From NCBI GenBank assembly GCA_018261955.1, contig JAGTRK010000004.1:306133-370132 (forward strand): 64,000 nucleotides of DNA. The letters run 5' to 3'. Every line of letters starts with the position of its first letter. The stretch's first letter is position 1. The position numbers were made by a program, and so were the translations under genes. This document shows positions 38,372 through 47,790 of the stretch, in pieces. This DNA comes from Burkholderiaceae bacterium. Lineage in GTDB: Bacteria; Pseudomonadota; Gammaproteobacteria; Burkholderiales; Burkholderiaceae. The notes beneath the pieces are model-generated. The model searched no databases and had not been told where the DNA came from. It was given only the letters and a program-made list of their open reading frames with translations.

Positions 38372-39160
38372 ATGGGCGAACACCAAACAGATATTAAAAT
38401 TATCGACGAATACGGTCAGGAATCGGGGCACATTCCCGCACGGCATCGGGCGATTTATTTACTGCCCAATGCATTCACCACGGCGGCTTTATTCGCTGGT
38501 TTTTTCGCGATTGTCAAAGCGATGAACCGCGAGTTCGATATTGCGGCAGTGGCGATTTTTTGCGCGATGGTGCTCGATGGCATGGATGGACGCGTGGCAC
38601 GTTTGACCAACACTCAAAGTGCGTTTGGCGAGCAATACGACAGTTTGGCGGACATGGTGTCATTCGGGGTTGCGCCTGCTTTGGTGGTGTTTATGTGGCA
38701 GTTGCAGGGCTTGGGCACGGGGCGTTTGGGATTGATTGTGGCGTTTGTGTACTGCGCCTGCGCGGCCTTGCGCTTGGCGCGGTTCAATATCAACACCGAT
38801 GTGATTGACAAGCGTTATTTCCAAGGACTACCGAGCCCATCTGCCGCCGCTCTGATGGCAGGTATGGTGTGGTTGGTCAGTGAAAAAGATTTACCGATTT
38901 CCGAGCAGGCTCTGCCGTATATTGCAATCGCCATGACTTTGTTCGCGGGTTTGTCGATGATTACCAATGTGCGTTATTGGAGTGGCAAAGCCATTGGTAT
39001 CCAGCACTCGGTACCATTTTTTAAACTTTTGATTTTCGTTGCTGTGATGCTGTGCATCATTTCATGGCCAGCATTTACGCTGTTTGGTTTGGCGTTTGGC
39101 TATGCGCTGTCGGGCTATGTTCAATGGGCAATGGAGGCGGTGCGTTTGAAAAAACGTTGA
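38372..39160 (+). CDS. pssA: CDP-diacylglycerol-serine O-phosphatidyltransferase
   Basis: A 262-residue integral membrane CDP-alcohol phosphatidyltransferase. The signature D-G-x2-A-R-x8-G-x3-D-x3-D appears as DGRVARLTNTQSAFGEQYDSLAD. It makes phosphatidylserine, the substrate of Psd. Start 38372 is preferred for GAGG upstream; a TTG at 38342 overlapping the psd stop is possible. Together psd-pssA form one operon ending at the terminator at 39187. Confidence 0.92.
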   Translation: MGEHQTDIKIIDEYGQESGHIPARHRAIYLLPNAFTTAALFAGFFAIVKAMNREFDIAAVAIFCAMVLDGMDGRVARLTNTQSAFGEQYDSLADMVSFGVAPALVVFMWQLQGLGTGRLGLIVAFVYCACAALRLARFNINTDVIDKRYFQGLPSPSAAALMAGMVWLVSEKDLPISEQALPYIAIAMTLFAGLSMITNVRYWSGKAIGIQHSVPFFKLLIFVAVMLCIISWPAFTLFGLAFGYALSGYVQWAMEAVRLKKR

Positions 39161-39186
39161 CCGCACTACCTTATCTGAACAATGTA

Positions 39187-39217
39187 AACCCCCTCGGCAT
39201 CAACCGAGGGGTTTTTG
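39187..39217 (+). terminator. Intrinsic terminator after pssA
   Basis: AACCCCCTCGG-catcaa-CCGAGGGGTTTTTG, strong GC stem and T-run; lies between the convergent pssA and glnS genes and may act both ways. Confidence 0.88.
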
Positions 39218-39252
39218 TTTGACTGAGCATTTCAATAAAAAATCGTGGCTTT

Positions 39253-41007
39253 TTATTTTTTGCCCCAACTGTCTTTTAAACCAACAATGCGATTAAACAC
39301 CAATGCGCCTGCCTTCGAATCCACGCGATCGGTCACGAAGTAACCGAGCCTTTCAAACTGGTAGTGGGTTTCAGGCGCAGCACTCGCCAAACCGCTTTCC
39401 ACAAAGCCTTGTGAGATATGTTTAGAGTTCGGATTCAGCGCAAGCAAGAAGTCTTTACCGCCCGCGTCGGGATGAGCATCATTGAATAGACGGTCATAAG
39501 CACGAATTTCGCACGATACCGCATCCGTGCTCGAGAGCCAGTGGATATTGCCTTTGACTTTGTAGTTGTTTGAGCCTTCAGTGCCGCTTTTCGAATCAGG
39601 GAAATAATTGGCATGTACTACGCTCACCACTCCGTTGGCATCGGTGTCAAAGCCTGTACATTCAATCACAAAACCATGACGCAAGCGCACTTTATTGCCG
39701 ACAAATAATCTGAAAAAGCCTTTAACGGGTTCTACCATAAAGTCATCTTGCTCTATCCACAACTCACGCGAAAATTGAAATTCGCGTTGCCCCATCTCTG
39801 GGTGGTGCGGATGCACAGGTGCGTGGCATTGCTCGGTTTGCCCCTCTGGATAGTTGTCGATAATAAGTTTGAGCGGTTGCAACACACCGACTGCACGCGG
39901 GACTTTGACATCCAAATCATCGCGCACCGCTTGCTCGAGCACACTCATGTCTATCCATGAATCGGCTTTGGACACCCCAATGCGCTCGGCAAACAGGCGC
40001 AAACTCTCTGGCGTAAAGCCACGACGGCGAATGCCCACCAGTGTCATCATGCGCGGATCGTCCCAACCATCAACGTGTTTTTGCTCAACCAATTGCAGCA
40101 ATTTACGTTTACTGGTAATCGCGTAAGTGAGGTTCAGACGCGCAAATTCGGTTTGCTCGGGTAACGGTTGTTCAAACACACCCACTTCAACCAATCGCTC
40201 TAAAACCCAGTTGTACAACGGGCGGTTGTTCTCAAATTCCAGTGTACACAGTGAATGGGTCACGCGCTCAAGCGCATCGGAAATACAATGAGTGAAGTCA
40301 TACAGTGGATAAACACACCACGCATCACCCGTGCGGTGGTGATGGGCATAACGAATGCGATAAATCACCGGATCGCGCATCACGATAAAACTCGATGCCA
40401 TATCAATTTTTGCACGCAAGACATGCGCGCCTTCAGGGAACTCTCCCGCACGCATACGGCGGAATAAATCCAACGACTCACTCGCAGGGCGCTCGCGATA
40501 CGGTGAGTGAGTACCCGCTTCGTGCAATTGCCCACGCTGGGCGCGAATGGTATCGGCATCTTGTGAATCAATATACGCGTGACCCGCTTCAATCAATTTT
40601 TCAGCGAATTGGTACAACTGCTCAAAGTAGTCCGACGCGTAATACAAATGCTCTGCGCCATCGGCATCGACCCAGTCAAAACCAAGCCAGCGCACCATGT
40701 CTTTAATCGAATTGACATACTCAGTCGATTCCTTCTCAGGATTGGTGTCGTCAAAACGCAGGTGACAACGCCCGCCATAACTTTGTGCTGTACCAAAGTT
40801 CAAACAAATGCTTTTTGCGTGACCGATGTGCAGGTAGCCGTTCGGCTCAGGTGGGAAACGCGTGACCACGTTCGGCAGTGGCTTGCCCTGCGCATCCATG
40901 CGATGGGCGTATTTGCCTGCGGCGATGTCGGCATCCATTTTTTGGCGAATGAAGTTGGACGCTTCAGTGTGTTCAGAATTGTAATCAATGGGGCTTGCTG
41001 TGCTCAT
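39253..41007 (-). CDS. glnS: Glutaminyl-tRNA synthetase
   Basis: A 584-residue class I synthetase. FPPEPNGYLHIGHAK (HIGH at 60-63) opens the catalytic domain and ITSKRKLLQLVE carries the KMSKS-equivalent. The C-terminal two-barrel anticodon-binding domain contains ELWIEQDDF and FRLFVGNKVRLRHGF. The presence of GlnRS fits beta- and gammaproteobacteria. It is probably monocistronic. Confidence 0.95.
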   Translation of the reverse strand: MSTASPIDYNSEHTEASNFIRQKMDADIAAGKYAHRMDAQGKPLPNVVTRFPPEPNGYLHIGHAKSICLNFGTAQSYGGRCHLRFDDTNPEKESTEYVNSIKDMVRWLGFDWVDADGAEHLYYASDYFEQLYQFAEKLIEAGHAYIDSQDADTIRAQRGQLHEAGTHSPYRERPASESLDLFRRMRAGEFPEGAHVLRAKIDMASSFIVMRDPVIYRIRYAHHHRTGDAWCVYPLYDFTHCISDALERVTHSLCTLEFENNRPLYNWVLERLVEVGVFEQPLPEQTEFARLNLTYAITSKRKLLQLVEQKHVDGWDDPRMMTLVGIRRRGFTPESLRLFAERIGVSKADSWIDMSVLEQAVRDDLDVKVPRAVGVLQPLKLIIDNYPEGQTEQCHAPVHPHHPEMGQREFQFSRELWIEQDDFMVEPVKGFFRLFVGNKVRLRHGFVIECTGFDTDANGVVSVVHANYFPDSKSGTEGSNNYKVKGNIHWLSSTDAVSCEIRAYDRLFNDAHPDAGGKDFLLALNPNSKHISQGFVESGLASAAPETHYQFERLGYFVTDRVDSKAGALVFNRIVGLKDSWGKK

Positions 41008-41049
41008 GCAGGTCTTTCAAATGTGGTTGGTTGTGTTGCGTGTTTTATT

Positions 41050-42822
41050 TTAATGAACTGTCGCGCTGATTGTGATTGGCTCATTCATCCCCTGTGCATT
41101 GAGTTCTCGAATGTGTTTTTTAATACTGGCAACATCAAAGGACTGCAATACGCGGTTCAACGCCTCTTGCGATTGCTCAATCGAGGTCTCTAAAATCTGC
41201 GCTTTGACGGGCAAAATCTGGGTTTGTTGCATTGAAAATTCATCCAATCCCATTGCGAGAAACAGACGTGTGAGTTTGGCGTTACCCGCCATTTCGCCAC
41301 AAATCGACACCGACTTCTGCGCCAATTGCGTCGCGCGAATGGTAAATACGATGAGTTGCAACACCGCAGGGTGCAGTTCTTCATACAAATGCGCCACATC
41401 CGAATCACCGCGATCCACTGCGAGGGTGTATTGGGTCAAGTCATTCGTACCAATCGAGACAAAGTCAATCAATGGTAACAAAGCATTGAGTATCAATGCC
41501 GCTGAAGGAATCTCAACCATAATCCCGATGGGCATCTGCGCATCAAATGGGATACCCGCTTCGCGCAACTGCACCCGTGCTTGTTCGATTAAATGCAAGG
41601 TCTGTTGCAACTGCTCCAATCCACTGACCATCGGGATGAGCAGTTTTGCCGAACCATAATGCGACGCGCGCAAAATCGCCCGAATTTGCGTGATGAACAT
41701 ATTGGGATTGGCCAAACAATAGCGCACCGCGCGCAAGCCCAAAGCAGGATTGACCGAGGTTTCGTAGTCATCGGTTGAGAGTTCTTTGTCCGCGCCAATG
41801 TCCAAAGTGCGAATGGTCACGGGTTTGCCGTTCATCGCCACCACGGCGGCTTTGTAAAAATTAAATTGCTCAGACTCATCAGGTGAGTCTTTGCGGTTCA
41901 TAAATAGATATTCAGAGCGAAATAAGCCCACGCCGTCCGCGCCAATGGTGTGCAAACGCGCAATGTCATTGGGCGATTCAATGTTTGCCATAAGCTTGAT
42001 GGGCGTTCCATCAAGGGTGCGGGCATCGCGCCCAATCAACTCGGCCAAGCGTTGCTCTGCTTCAATCTGTGCTTGTTGGACTTGGCGGTAATGCGAGAGA
42101 ATGAGCTCGTCAGGATTGACCAACACCACACCGTTCACCCCATCGACAATCACCCATTCATTGGAACGAATGATGCTGCGCGCTTGCCCCGTCGAGACCA
42201 CCGCGGGCAAGCCTAAACCGCGTGCGACAATCGCGGTGTGGCTGTTCGGCCCACCCGTGTCGGTGATGAAACCTGCGAGTGAGCGGCCTTTGAACTGCAA
42301 CATATCCGCAGGCGCGATGTCGTGCGCGACCAAAATCATCTCCGAGTCAAACGCTTGCGGCAATTCGCATACCAATTGATTGTTCTCGCGCAGAGCGCGC
42401 ATGATGCGCGTACCGACTTGCATCACATCGTGCTTGCGCTCGCGCAGGTATTCGTCCTCAAACGCATCGAACTGCGCGATGAGTTGGTTCACTTGCTCAG
42501 ACAACGCCCATTCGGCGTTGTAGCGTTTTTCCGTAATCAAATCCAGCGTCGCCTGCGCAATCAATTCATCGCGCACAATCATGCTGTGCACCGCCAGCAT
42601 CGCGCTCATCTCAACGGGTGCGTCCTCGTCTAAATTGGCTTGTAAATGAGTGAATTCATCTTGCACCGACTGCAAAGCATCGGCAAAGCGTCTCAACTCA
42701 TCGATAATTTGGTCGCCTGTGACCAAATAGTGCTGCGCTTCAAGGCTGACGTGCGAGAGCAAATGGGCGCGACCAATCGCGACCTTATCACTCACACCGA
42801 TGCCATGAATGCTAAAGGTCAT
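41050..42822 (-). CDS. ptsI: PTS enzyme I (phosphoenolpyruvate-protein phosphotransferase)
   Basis: A 590-residue enzyme I. The phosphorylated histidine is H195 in GGPNSHTAIVARGLG. The PEP-binding domain carries GVGLFRSEYLFMNR and MPIGIMVEIPSA, with the signature SIGTNDLTQYTLAVDRG. It takes phosphate from PEP and passes it to HPr. It lies two bases after the ptsH stop; with EIIA upstream the three form one operon. Confidence 0.95.
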   Translation of the reverse strand: MTFSIHGIGVSDKVAIGRAHLLSHVSLEAQHYLVTGDQIIDELRRFADALQSVQDEFTHLQANLDEDAPVEMSAMLAVHSMIVRDELIAQATLDLITEKRYNAEWALSEQVNQLIAQFDAFEDEYLRERKHDVMQVGTRIMRALRENNQLVCELPQAFDSEMILVAHDIAPADMLQFKGRSLAGFITDTGGPNSHTAIVARGLGLPAVVSTGQARSIIRSNEWVIVDGVNGVVLVNPDELILSHYRQVQQAQIEAEQRLAELIGRDARTLDGTPIKLMANIESPNDIARLHTIGADGVGLFRSEYLFMNRKDSPDESEQFNFYKAAVVAMNGKPVTIRTLDIGADKELSTDDYETSVNPALGLRAVRYCLANPNMFITQIRAILRASHYGSAKLLIPMVSGLEQLQQTLHLIEQARVQLREAGIPFDAQMPIGIMVEIPSAALILNALLPLIDFVSIGTNDLTQYTLAVDRGDSDVAHLYEELHPAVLQLIVFTIRATQLAQKSVSICGEMAGNAKLTRLFLAMGLDEFSMQQTQILPVKAQILETSIEQSQEALNRVLQSFDVASIKKHIRELNAQGMNEPITISATVH

Positions 42823-42824
42823 GC

Positions 42825-43094
42825 TTATTCACCTTCACCAAACTTATCGGCGATGATCGCCAATACCGCATCCAATGCGGCTTGCTCGTCCTCGCCGTCC
42901 GCTTCGATGGTGATATTGGAGCCAATACCTGCCGCGAGCATCATCACACCCATAATCGATTTGGCATTGACACGGCGACCATTGCGGATAATCCATACTT
43001 CACTTTTAAACGGGGTGACGGTTTGGGTCAATACCCCCGATGCGCGTGCATGCAATCCGAGTTTATTGATAATGGTGGTGTCGCTTTGAACCAT
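42825..43094 (-). CDS. ptsH: HPr phosphocarrier protein
   Basis: An 89-residue HPr. The phosphorylated histidine is H15 in KLGLHARAS, and S46 in KSIMGVMMLA is the regulatory serine position. It relays phosphate from EI to EIIA. Confidence 0.95.
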   Translation of the reverse strand: MVQSDTTIINKLGLHARASGVLTQTVTPFKSEVWIIRNGRRVNAKSIMGVMMLAAGIGSNITIEADGEDEQAALDAVLAIIADKFGEGE

Positions 43095-43120
43095 GGGAAT
43101 TCCTTAAATATTCAAAAAAA

Positions 43121-43537
43121 TTAACAAGTCGGGCAAACATTGCCTTGTTCGATTTGATAGGTAAATACGCCACGCTGACCGCCCTCCACCACTTTGGCGG
43201 TCAACTCAGACAAAGACAAATTGCGATAGCACATTGCGCGTAACAGCGCGGGTAAATTCACACCATATACCAAAGACACAGGTTCGCCCGCTTCAATTAA
43301 ACGCACCGCGCAATTGGCAGGGGTCGCGCCGCAAATATCGGTGAACACCAACACGCCCGCGCCACTATCGAGAGCACGAATGGTGTCGTGCGCCAATGCT
43401 TGCACTTGCTCGGTGTCTTGATCTGCAAGCACGTCCATCACCTCAACGGCAATGGGCTTGGATTTATACACATGCGTGAGTGTTGCCAAAAAGGCTTCGC
43501 CAAGCGGGGCGTGTGTTAGAAGTAAAATGCCAACCAT
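43121..43537 (-). CDS. PTS EIIA component, mannose family
   Basis: A 138-residue EIIA-Man domain with the phosphorylatable H9 in ILLLTHAPLG and the DICGATPANCAVRL core. No EIIB, EIIC or EIID gene is nearby. In betaproteobacteria this EIIA-HPr-EI set works as a regulatory chain rather than a sugar importer. The C-terminus is extended with a CPTC motif. First gene of the ptsHI operon, divergent from the TrmB-like gene. Confidence 0.88.
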   Translation of the reverse strand: MVGILLLTHAPLGEAFLATLTHVYKSKPIAVEVMDVLADQDTEQVQALAHDTIRALDSGAGVLVFTDICGATPANCAVRLIEAGEPVSLVYGVNLPALLRAMCYRNLSLSELTAKVVEGGQRGVFTYQIEQGNVCPTC

Positions 43538-43622
43538 GATGAACTCTAAGCGTTTTGATAACGTCGTATTTTATCCTGAAAATGACCTACCGACAGCGGA
43601 TTGTTTGTGAAATAATCACGCC

Positions 43623-44345
43623 ATGAACGCCACAACCCCCACAAACCACACCGATGCGCCCAGCAGCATCCACACCGATCAATCCAGTATCCATGCCGAT
43701 TTGAGCAAAATCGTTGCGCGCCACGCCCAACATCCCTTTCAAAAACCGATTGCCTTACACAACCAACTTGCCTTTGATGAGTTGATTGATCAATGGGCGC
43801 AACGCGGATTTGCACCACTCATACTCGATTCGGGTTGTGGTGTGGGTGAATCCACTCTGCACATTGCACAGGCGCATCCAGAGTGTTTTGTGGTTGGGGT
43901 GGATCAATCGCAGGTGCGCATTCAAACCCAAAAAACATGGTGGCGCGAACCCACCCCTGAAAATCTATTGTGGCTGCGCGCGGATGTGGTGGATGTTTGG
44001 CGACTGCTGGCGGCATGTCTGACCGAACGTGGTCAAACCCTTTACAAGCACTATATTCTCTACCCCAACCCTTATCCAAAAATCGGACAATTGCACAAAC
44101 GCTGGCACGGGCACGCGGTGTTTCCAGCGCTATTGAGTTTAGGCGGTATGCTTGAAGCGCGCAGCAACTGGGACATCTACATACAAGAATTCACCGTGGC
44201 GACCACACAACTGACTCAAAAAAACCCGGAATTTTTGGGTGAACTCACAAACACTCAAGCCATCACCCCGTTTGAACGAAAATATCAAACACGTGGCGAA
44301 CATTTGTGGGGCGTGCGTTTTGAATTAAGCACATTGAATCAATAA
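43623..44345 (+). CDS. TrmB-like SAM-dependent methyltransferase
   Basis: A 240-residue Rossmann methyltransferase. The SAM motif LDSGCGVGESTLHIA (about 61-75) and VVGVDQSQVRI fit the tRNA (guanine-N7) methyltransferase fold. The substrate motif, however, reads YPNPYPKIGQLHKRWHG where canonical TrmB has a PDPWPK...H.KRR pattern. A C-terminal SNWDIYIQEF strand matches the family. It is therefore a divergent paralogue, with its RNA or other substrate unknown. The start lacks a clear ribosome site and is the first in-frame ATG. Confidence 0.65.
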   Translation: MNATTPTNHTDAPSSIHTDQSSIHADLSKIVARHAQHPFQKPIALHNQLAFDELIDQWAQRGFAPLILDSGCGVGESTLHIAQAHPECFVVGVDQSQVRIQTQKTWWREPTPENLLWLRADVVDVWRLLAACLTERGQTLYKHYILYPNPYPKIGQLHKRWHGHAVFPALLSLGGMLEARSNWDIYIQEFTVATTQLTQKNPEFLGELTNTQAITPFERKYQTRGEHLWGVRFELSTLNQ

Positions 44346-44883
44346 AACCTCTGCGCAACCCAGCAAAAAATCGTACTTGCCGCAAGTTTACGCCACCCAT
44401 TTGCCCAACCAATCTAACCAAACCCCGCAGTGGGGGATGCACACAGAAATACCGCAATACCTATGTGCACGGTTTATGCAAAAAATCAGACATTTTATCC
44501 GCGCCACAAAAAAAATTTAACCTTGCACCAAAAAAACGCAGCCTGAGGGAAATGCAATTCCCATTACTGCCCTCGCACCATCGCAGTGCACATGCTTGGA
44601 CTTATCCACACGAATCGCACCATTCGGTTGCAAATTCCAAATAAATCAAGTGCTTATAACGGTTTTTCGACTGCCCTCTTGCTTTACAAATCTTTTTTTT
44701 TCACTCAAACTGCACCCAGTCTGCTCGAAAATTATTTTTTTGAGTGTCCTCAATTTTTAATGAATCCGAGGCTTCTGCGCCACCTAAATGGTTCGTTGTT
44801 CAACATGGTTTGCGACGAAATCTGAGCAATAAAAGTTGTGTAGAAATCTCACCCATTCACAAACAGTTCCACAGGAGAATGAT
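44346..44883 (+). other. 538-base region without a gene, upstream of amtB
   Basis: Holds no credible open frame. It contains several GCACC and TGCA motifs (e.g. 44615-44632, GCACC-attc-GGTTGC), which loosely recall NtrC half-sites, and long A and T homopolymers (A8 near 44512, T9 near 44692). A nitrogen-controlled promoter for amtB is likely here but could not be placed. Confidence 0.35.
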
Positions 44884-46215
44884 ATGAAACGTAAATTACT
44901 GCCTTTACTGCCCCTGCTACTCATGCTTGCCACAGGAGCTGCTTGGGCGCAAACCGCGCCCGAAGCCGCTCCTGCAGCACCCGAAGTGGTTGCTGCTGTG
45001 GATTTTGCAGACACCGCTTTTGTCTTAATCTGCTCGGCTTTGGTGTTATTGATGACCCCCGCGCTGGCTTTTTTCTACGGCGGTTTGTCGCGCAGCAAAA
45101 GCGTGCTCAACACCATGATGATGTCTTTCACCGCCATTGGTGTGGTGACCATTGTGTGGGTGGTGGCAGGTTACTCCATTGCTTTTGGTGATGAGTCGAT
45201 GGGCGCGTACTTCGGCAGTTTTCAAAACATCATGCTCGCAGGGATGGACAAAGATTCAACCGCAGCCACCTTTAATGCGGCTCATTTGATTCCCAAATAT
45301 GTATTCGTGATGTTCCAAGCGACCTTTGCCATCATCGCGGCCGCATTGATTAGCGGTGCTTTGGTTGATCGTATGAAATTTGGTGCGTACATCGTCTTTA
45401 TCGCTCTGTGGAGCGTACTGGTCTACGCACCTGTGGCACACTGGGTATGGGATGCATCGGGTTGGTTGTTTGAATTGGGCGCTTTGGACTTTGCAGGCGG
45501 CACCGTGGTACACATCAACGCAGGCGTATCGGCTTTGGTCGCTGCTAAATTGCTTGGCCCTCGCCTACAAACCACTAAAAACGGCGCGATTCCACACAAT
45601 ATTCCATTCGTGATTTTGGGTGCTGGTCTGCTGTGGTTCGGCTGGTTCGGCTTTAACGCAGGCAGCGCATTAAGCGCTGATGGCAATGCGGGCTTGGCGA
45701 TGTTGACCACACAAATTGCCACAGCAGTCGCGTTGATGATTTGGATTTTTTGGGAAAAAGCCACAGGTCACGCCATGAGTGCGGTCGGTGCGGCAACGGG
45801 TGCAGTGGTTGGTTTGGTGGCGATTACACCAGCCGCAGGCATTGTCAGTCCAGCGTATGCAATTGTGATTGGTGCTTTGGGTGCAACCGCCAGTTTCTGG
45901 GCTGTACAAAGCAAACGCTTCTTTAAAGTGGATGACGTGTTGGATGTGTTCGCATGTCACGGCGTTGCGGGGATTGTTGGCGCGATTTTGACAGGTGCAT
46001 TCGCATTCTCAACTGGTTTGGGCAAAGAAAGCACTTTGGAACAAGTTAAAATCCAAGCCATCGGCGTCGGTGCAACCATCGTTTATGCGGCTGTCGGTAC
46101 ATTTGTCATCATTAAATTGATTGATCTCGTGATGGGCATCCGTTTGGCTAAAGACGATGAGTTGCAAGGTGTGGACATCATCAACCACGAAGAGTCTGCC
46201 TACACCAATAAGTAA
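44884..46215 (+). CDS. amtB: AmtB ammonium transporter
   Basis: A 443-residue ammonium channel. A cleaved signal peptide (to about residue 22) precedes 11 helices. Family motifs: ALAFFYGGLSRSKSVLNTMMM, GGTVVHINAGVSALVAAK with the first pore histidine, and DVFACHGVAGIVGAI with the second. CAGGAG precedes the ATG at 44884; a 16-codon upstream extension is spurious. A GlnK gene, the usual partner, is not in the window. Confidence 0.94.
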   Translation: MKRKLLPLLPLLLMLATGAAWAQTAPEAAPAAPEVVAAVDFADTAFVLICSALVLLMTPALAFFYGGLSRSKSVLNTMMMSFTAIGVVTIVWVVAGYSIAFGDESMGAYFGSFQNIMLAGMDKDSTAATFNAAHLIPKYVFVMFQATFAIIAAALISGALVDRMKFGAYIVFIALWSVLVYAPVAHWVWDASGWLFELGALDFAGGTVVHINAGVSALVAAKLLGPRLQTTKNGAIPHNIPFVILGAGLLWFGWFGFNAGSALSADGNAGLAMLTTQIATAVALMIWIFWEKATGHAMSAVGAATGAVVGLVAITPAAGIVSPAYAIVIGALGATASFWAVQSKRFFKVDDVLDVFACHGVAGIVGAILTGAFAFSTGLGKESTLEQVKIQAIGVGATIVYAAVGTFVIIKLIDLVMGIRLAKDDELQGVDIINHEESAYTNK

Positions 46216-46261
46216 GCATTGGACTTCAAAGTCTTTACTTGATAGGTTATCAATTGAGCAC

Positions 46262-46285
46262 AAACCCTCCACACGGAGGGTTTGT
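46262..46285 (+). terminator. Terminator-like hairpin after amtB
   Basis: AAACCCTCC-acac-GGAGGGTTT, 9-bp perfect stem; the T-run is short, so efficiency is uncertain. Confidence 0.65.
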
Positions 46286-46395
46286 CGCGTTTAAAAAAGC
46301 ACCTTTAAACAGTGAATAAACCACGCTGACCATCAAAAGCGCGTGCGTCAACCCATACAAAAATGCGATAATGCACCCATTCAATTGGAGGACAT

Positions 46396-46632
46396 ATGAA
46401 TACCAACGACTGGAAATCCACCATCGAGGCCACCGTAGAGTCGTGGACGCACAACACACCGCTACAAGATTTGGGCGCGAATGCCAAAACCTTCCTCATC
46501 GCTGCGCTACAAAAACTCGATGTGGTCACGCGTGAAGAGTATGAAGTACAAGTCGCTGTGCTCGCACGCACGCGTGAAAAATTGGAGGCATTGGAAAAGC
46601 AGGTGCAGGCGTTGGAGCAAAAAATGCCTTAA
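46396..46632 (+). CDS. ubiK: UbiK/YqiC-family protein (BMFP domain)
   Basis: A 78-residue protein. The C-terminal half is a coiled coil (VLARTREKLEALEKQVQALEQK). The FLIAALQKLDVVTREEYEVQ motif is typical of the BMFP/YqiC group. In E. coli UbiK supports aerobic ubiquinone synthesis by binding UbiJ and lipids. GGAGG lies upstream of the ATG. Convergent with apaH. Confidence 0.85.
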   Translation: MNTNDWKSTIEATVESWTHNTPLQDLGANAKTFLIAALQKLDVVTREEYEVQVAVLARTREKLEALEKQVQALEQKMP

Positions 46633-46642
46633 ATGTAAAAAA

Positions 46643-47461
46643 TTAAAGCATCGCTGGCACACTGATGGTTTCACCACTTGGGTAATGATAAGCGGTGAGC
46701 TCCAAACCCCACACACAACCTGTGTCCAAACAAACTGTGTTGTTTTCGTAGTGCAAACCCAAAGCCGACCAGTGACCATAGATGATTGGCTGATTAACAG
46801 TTTTGCGCGAGGGCACTCGAAACCACGGTATCAATCCCTCGGGGACATCGGGTAATTCACCTTTGAATTGAAAGTCCATCGCGCCTTGTGCGTCACACAC
46901 ACGGATGCGTGTAAACGCGTTGATGATGGCGCGGGTACGCTCTGCCCCGCGAAGCGTGTTTTTCCAGCGGTTGGGCGAACTACCAAACAGGGTTTTGAGT
47001 TGCTCAACGTAATCGTCTGCAGACAGTATTTGTTGCGCTTCTTGTGAATATTTTAGCGTCTGTGCCAACGACCATTGCGGCAATACGCCCGCATGTACCA
47101 ACAACACGCCCTGCTCGTAATGCGCCAGCGGCCATTGGCGCAACCAATCAAGCCACGCGTCGCGCTCGGGGCAATTGAGAATATCGGAGATACTGTCCAA
47201 TCGCCCTGCTTCACGTACACCTGCGGCAACACCCAATAAATGAATGTCATGGTTGCCCAACACCACCCGCGCCCGCACGCCCAAATCACGCACTTGACGC
47301 AACACACCCAAATTATCGGGGCCACGGTTAATCAAATCACCGCAAAACCACACATCGGCATCCACAGGAATCTGAACCAGTAAGCGCGTGAGCGCGTCTG
47401 AGCAGCCTTGTACATCACCGATGACGTAAAAATTGGGGGAAGTGTTTCTGGATGTATTCAT
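46643..47461 (-). CDS. apaH: Symmetrical diadenosine tetraphosphatase ApaH
   Basis: A 272-residue metallophosphatase that cleaves Ap4A to two ADP. The phosphoesterase motifs are GDVQGC (about 17-22), GDLINRGPDN (about 41-50), GNHDIHLLG and LVHAGVLPQW. The C-terminal YGHWSALG and CLDTGCVWG also match. ApaH links stress nucleotides and mRNA cap (Np4) removal. Confidence 0.93.
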   Translation of the reverse strand: MNTSRNTSPNFYVIGDVQGCSDALTRLLVQIPVDADVWFCGDLINRGPDNLGVLRQVRDLGVRARVVLGNHDIHLLGVAAGVREAGRLDSISDILNCPERDAWLDWLRQWPLAHYEQGVLLVHAGVLPQWSLAQTLKYSQEAQQILSADDYVEQLKTLFGSSPNRWKNTLRGAERTRAIINAFTRIRVCDAQGAMDFQFKGELPDVPEGLIPWFRVPSRKTVNQPIIYGHWSALGLHYENNTVCLDTGCVWGLELTAYHYPSGETISVPAML

Positions 47462-47603
47462 AGACAGTGTTTGATTGGGTTTGACGTCATTGTAAACGGC
47501 TTTGATGAGCGTGGTATTTTATCGTGATTGCGTTGATTCAATCAATGCCATGCTTGCGACAGATGGATGGCGCATGGTCAGCAGACGCAGCGAGTTTAAG
47601 GGG

Positions 47604-47647
47604 GTATGGATTGCTTCGCTAATAAAACGTCGCTCTCAATGACGGCG
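47604..47647. repeat. Dispersed repeat, copy B (partial)
   Basis: GTATGGATTGCTTCG, a variable core, then CTCAATGACGGCG. It aligns to the reverse complement of 27697-27740 with only scattered differences. Only one arm is clear here. It lies in the 329-base gap between apaH and wzm, which has no gene. Confidence 0.65.
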
Positions 47648-47721
47648 TTGGATATTGGTGGCGCGGACGGGCACATTGTTATTGCACACGATGATGGCTC
47701 AATTGTCTGAGACACACTGAT

Positions 47722-47754
47722 TTTTACGCTTTGTGGGTGGATTATGGCGTAAAA
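47722..47754 (+). promoter_or_regulatory. Inverted repeat in the wzm promoter region
   Basis: TTTTACGC (47722-47729) and GCGTAAAA (47747-47754) form an 8-bp inverted repeat with a 17-base spacer. The right arm overlaps a TAAAAT -10-like box about 40 bases before the wzm ATG. It may be an operator. Confidence 0.4.
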
Positions 47755-47790
47755 TGTCGGTTTTATTGTTCGCCCCTTTTTTGAGTCACT

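Noticed and set aside
44462..44490. TGTGCACGGTTTAT followed by an A-run, also found near 30666
   Set aside because: A 14-base match with similar low-complexity tail is expected by chance at this window size.
44615..44632. Possible NtrC site upstream of amtB
   Set aside because: GCACC and GGTTGC arms are present, but spacing and flanks differ from the TGCACC-N5-GGTGCA form and no -24/-12 element was found.
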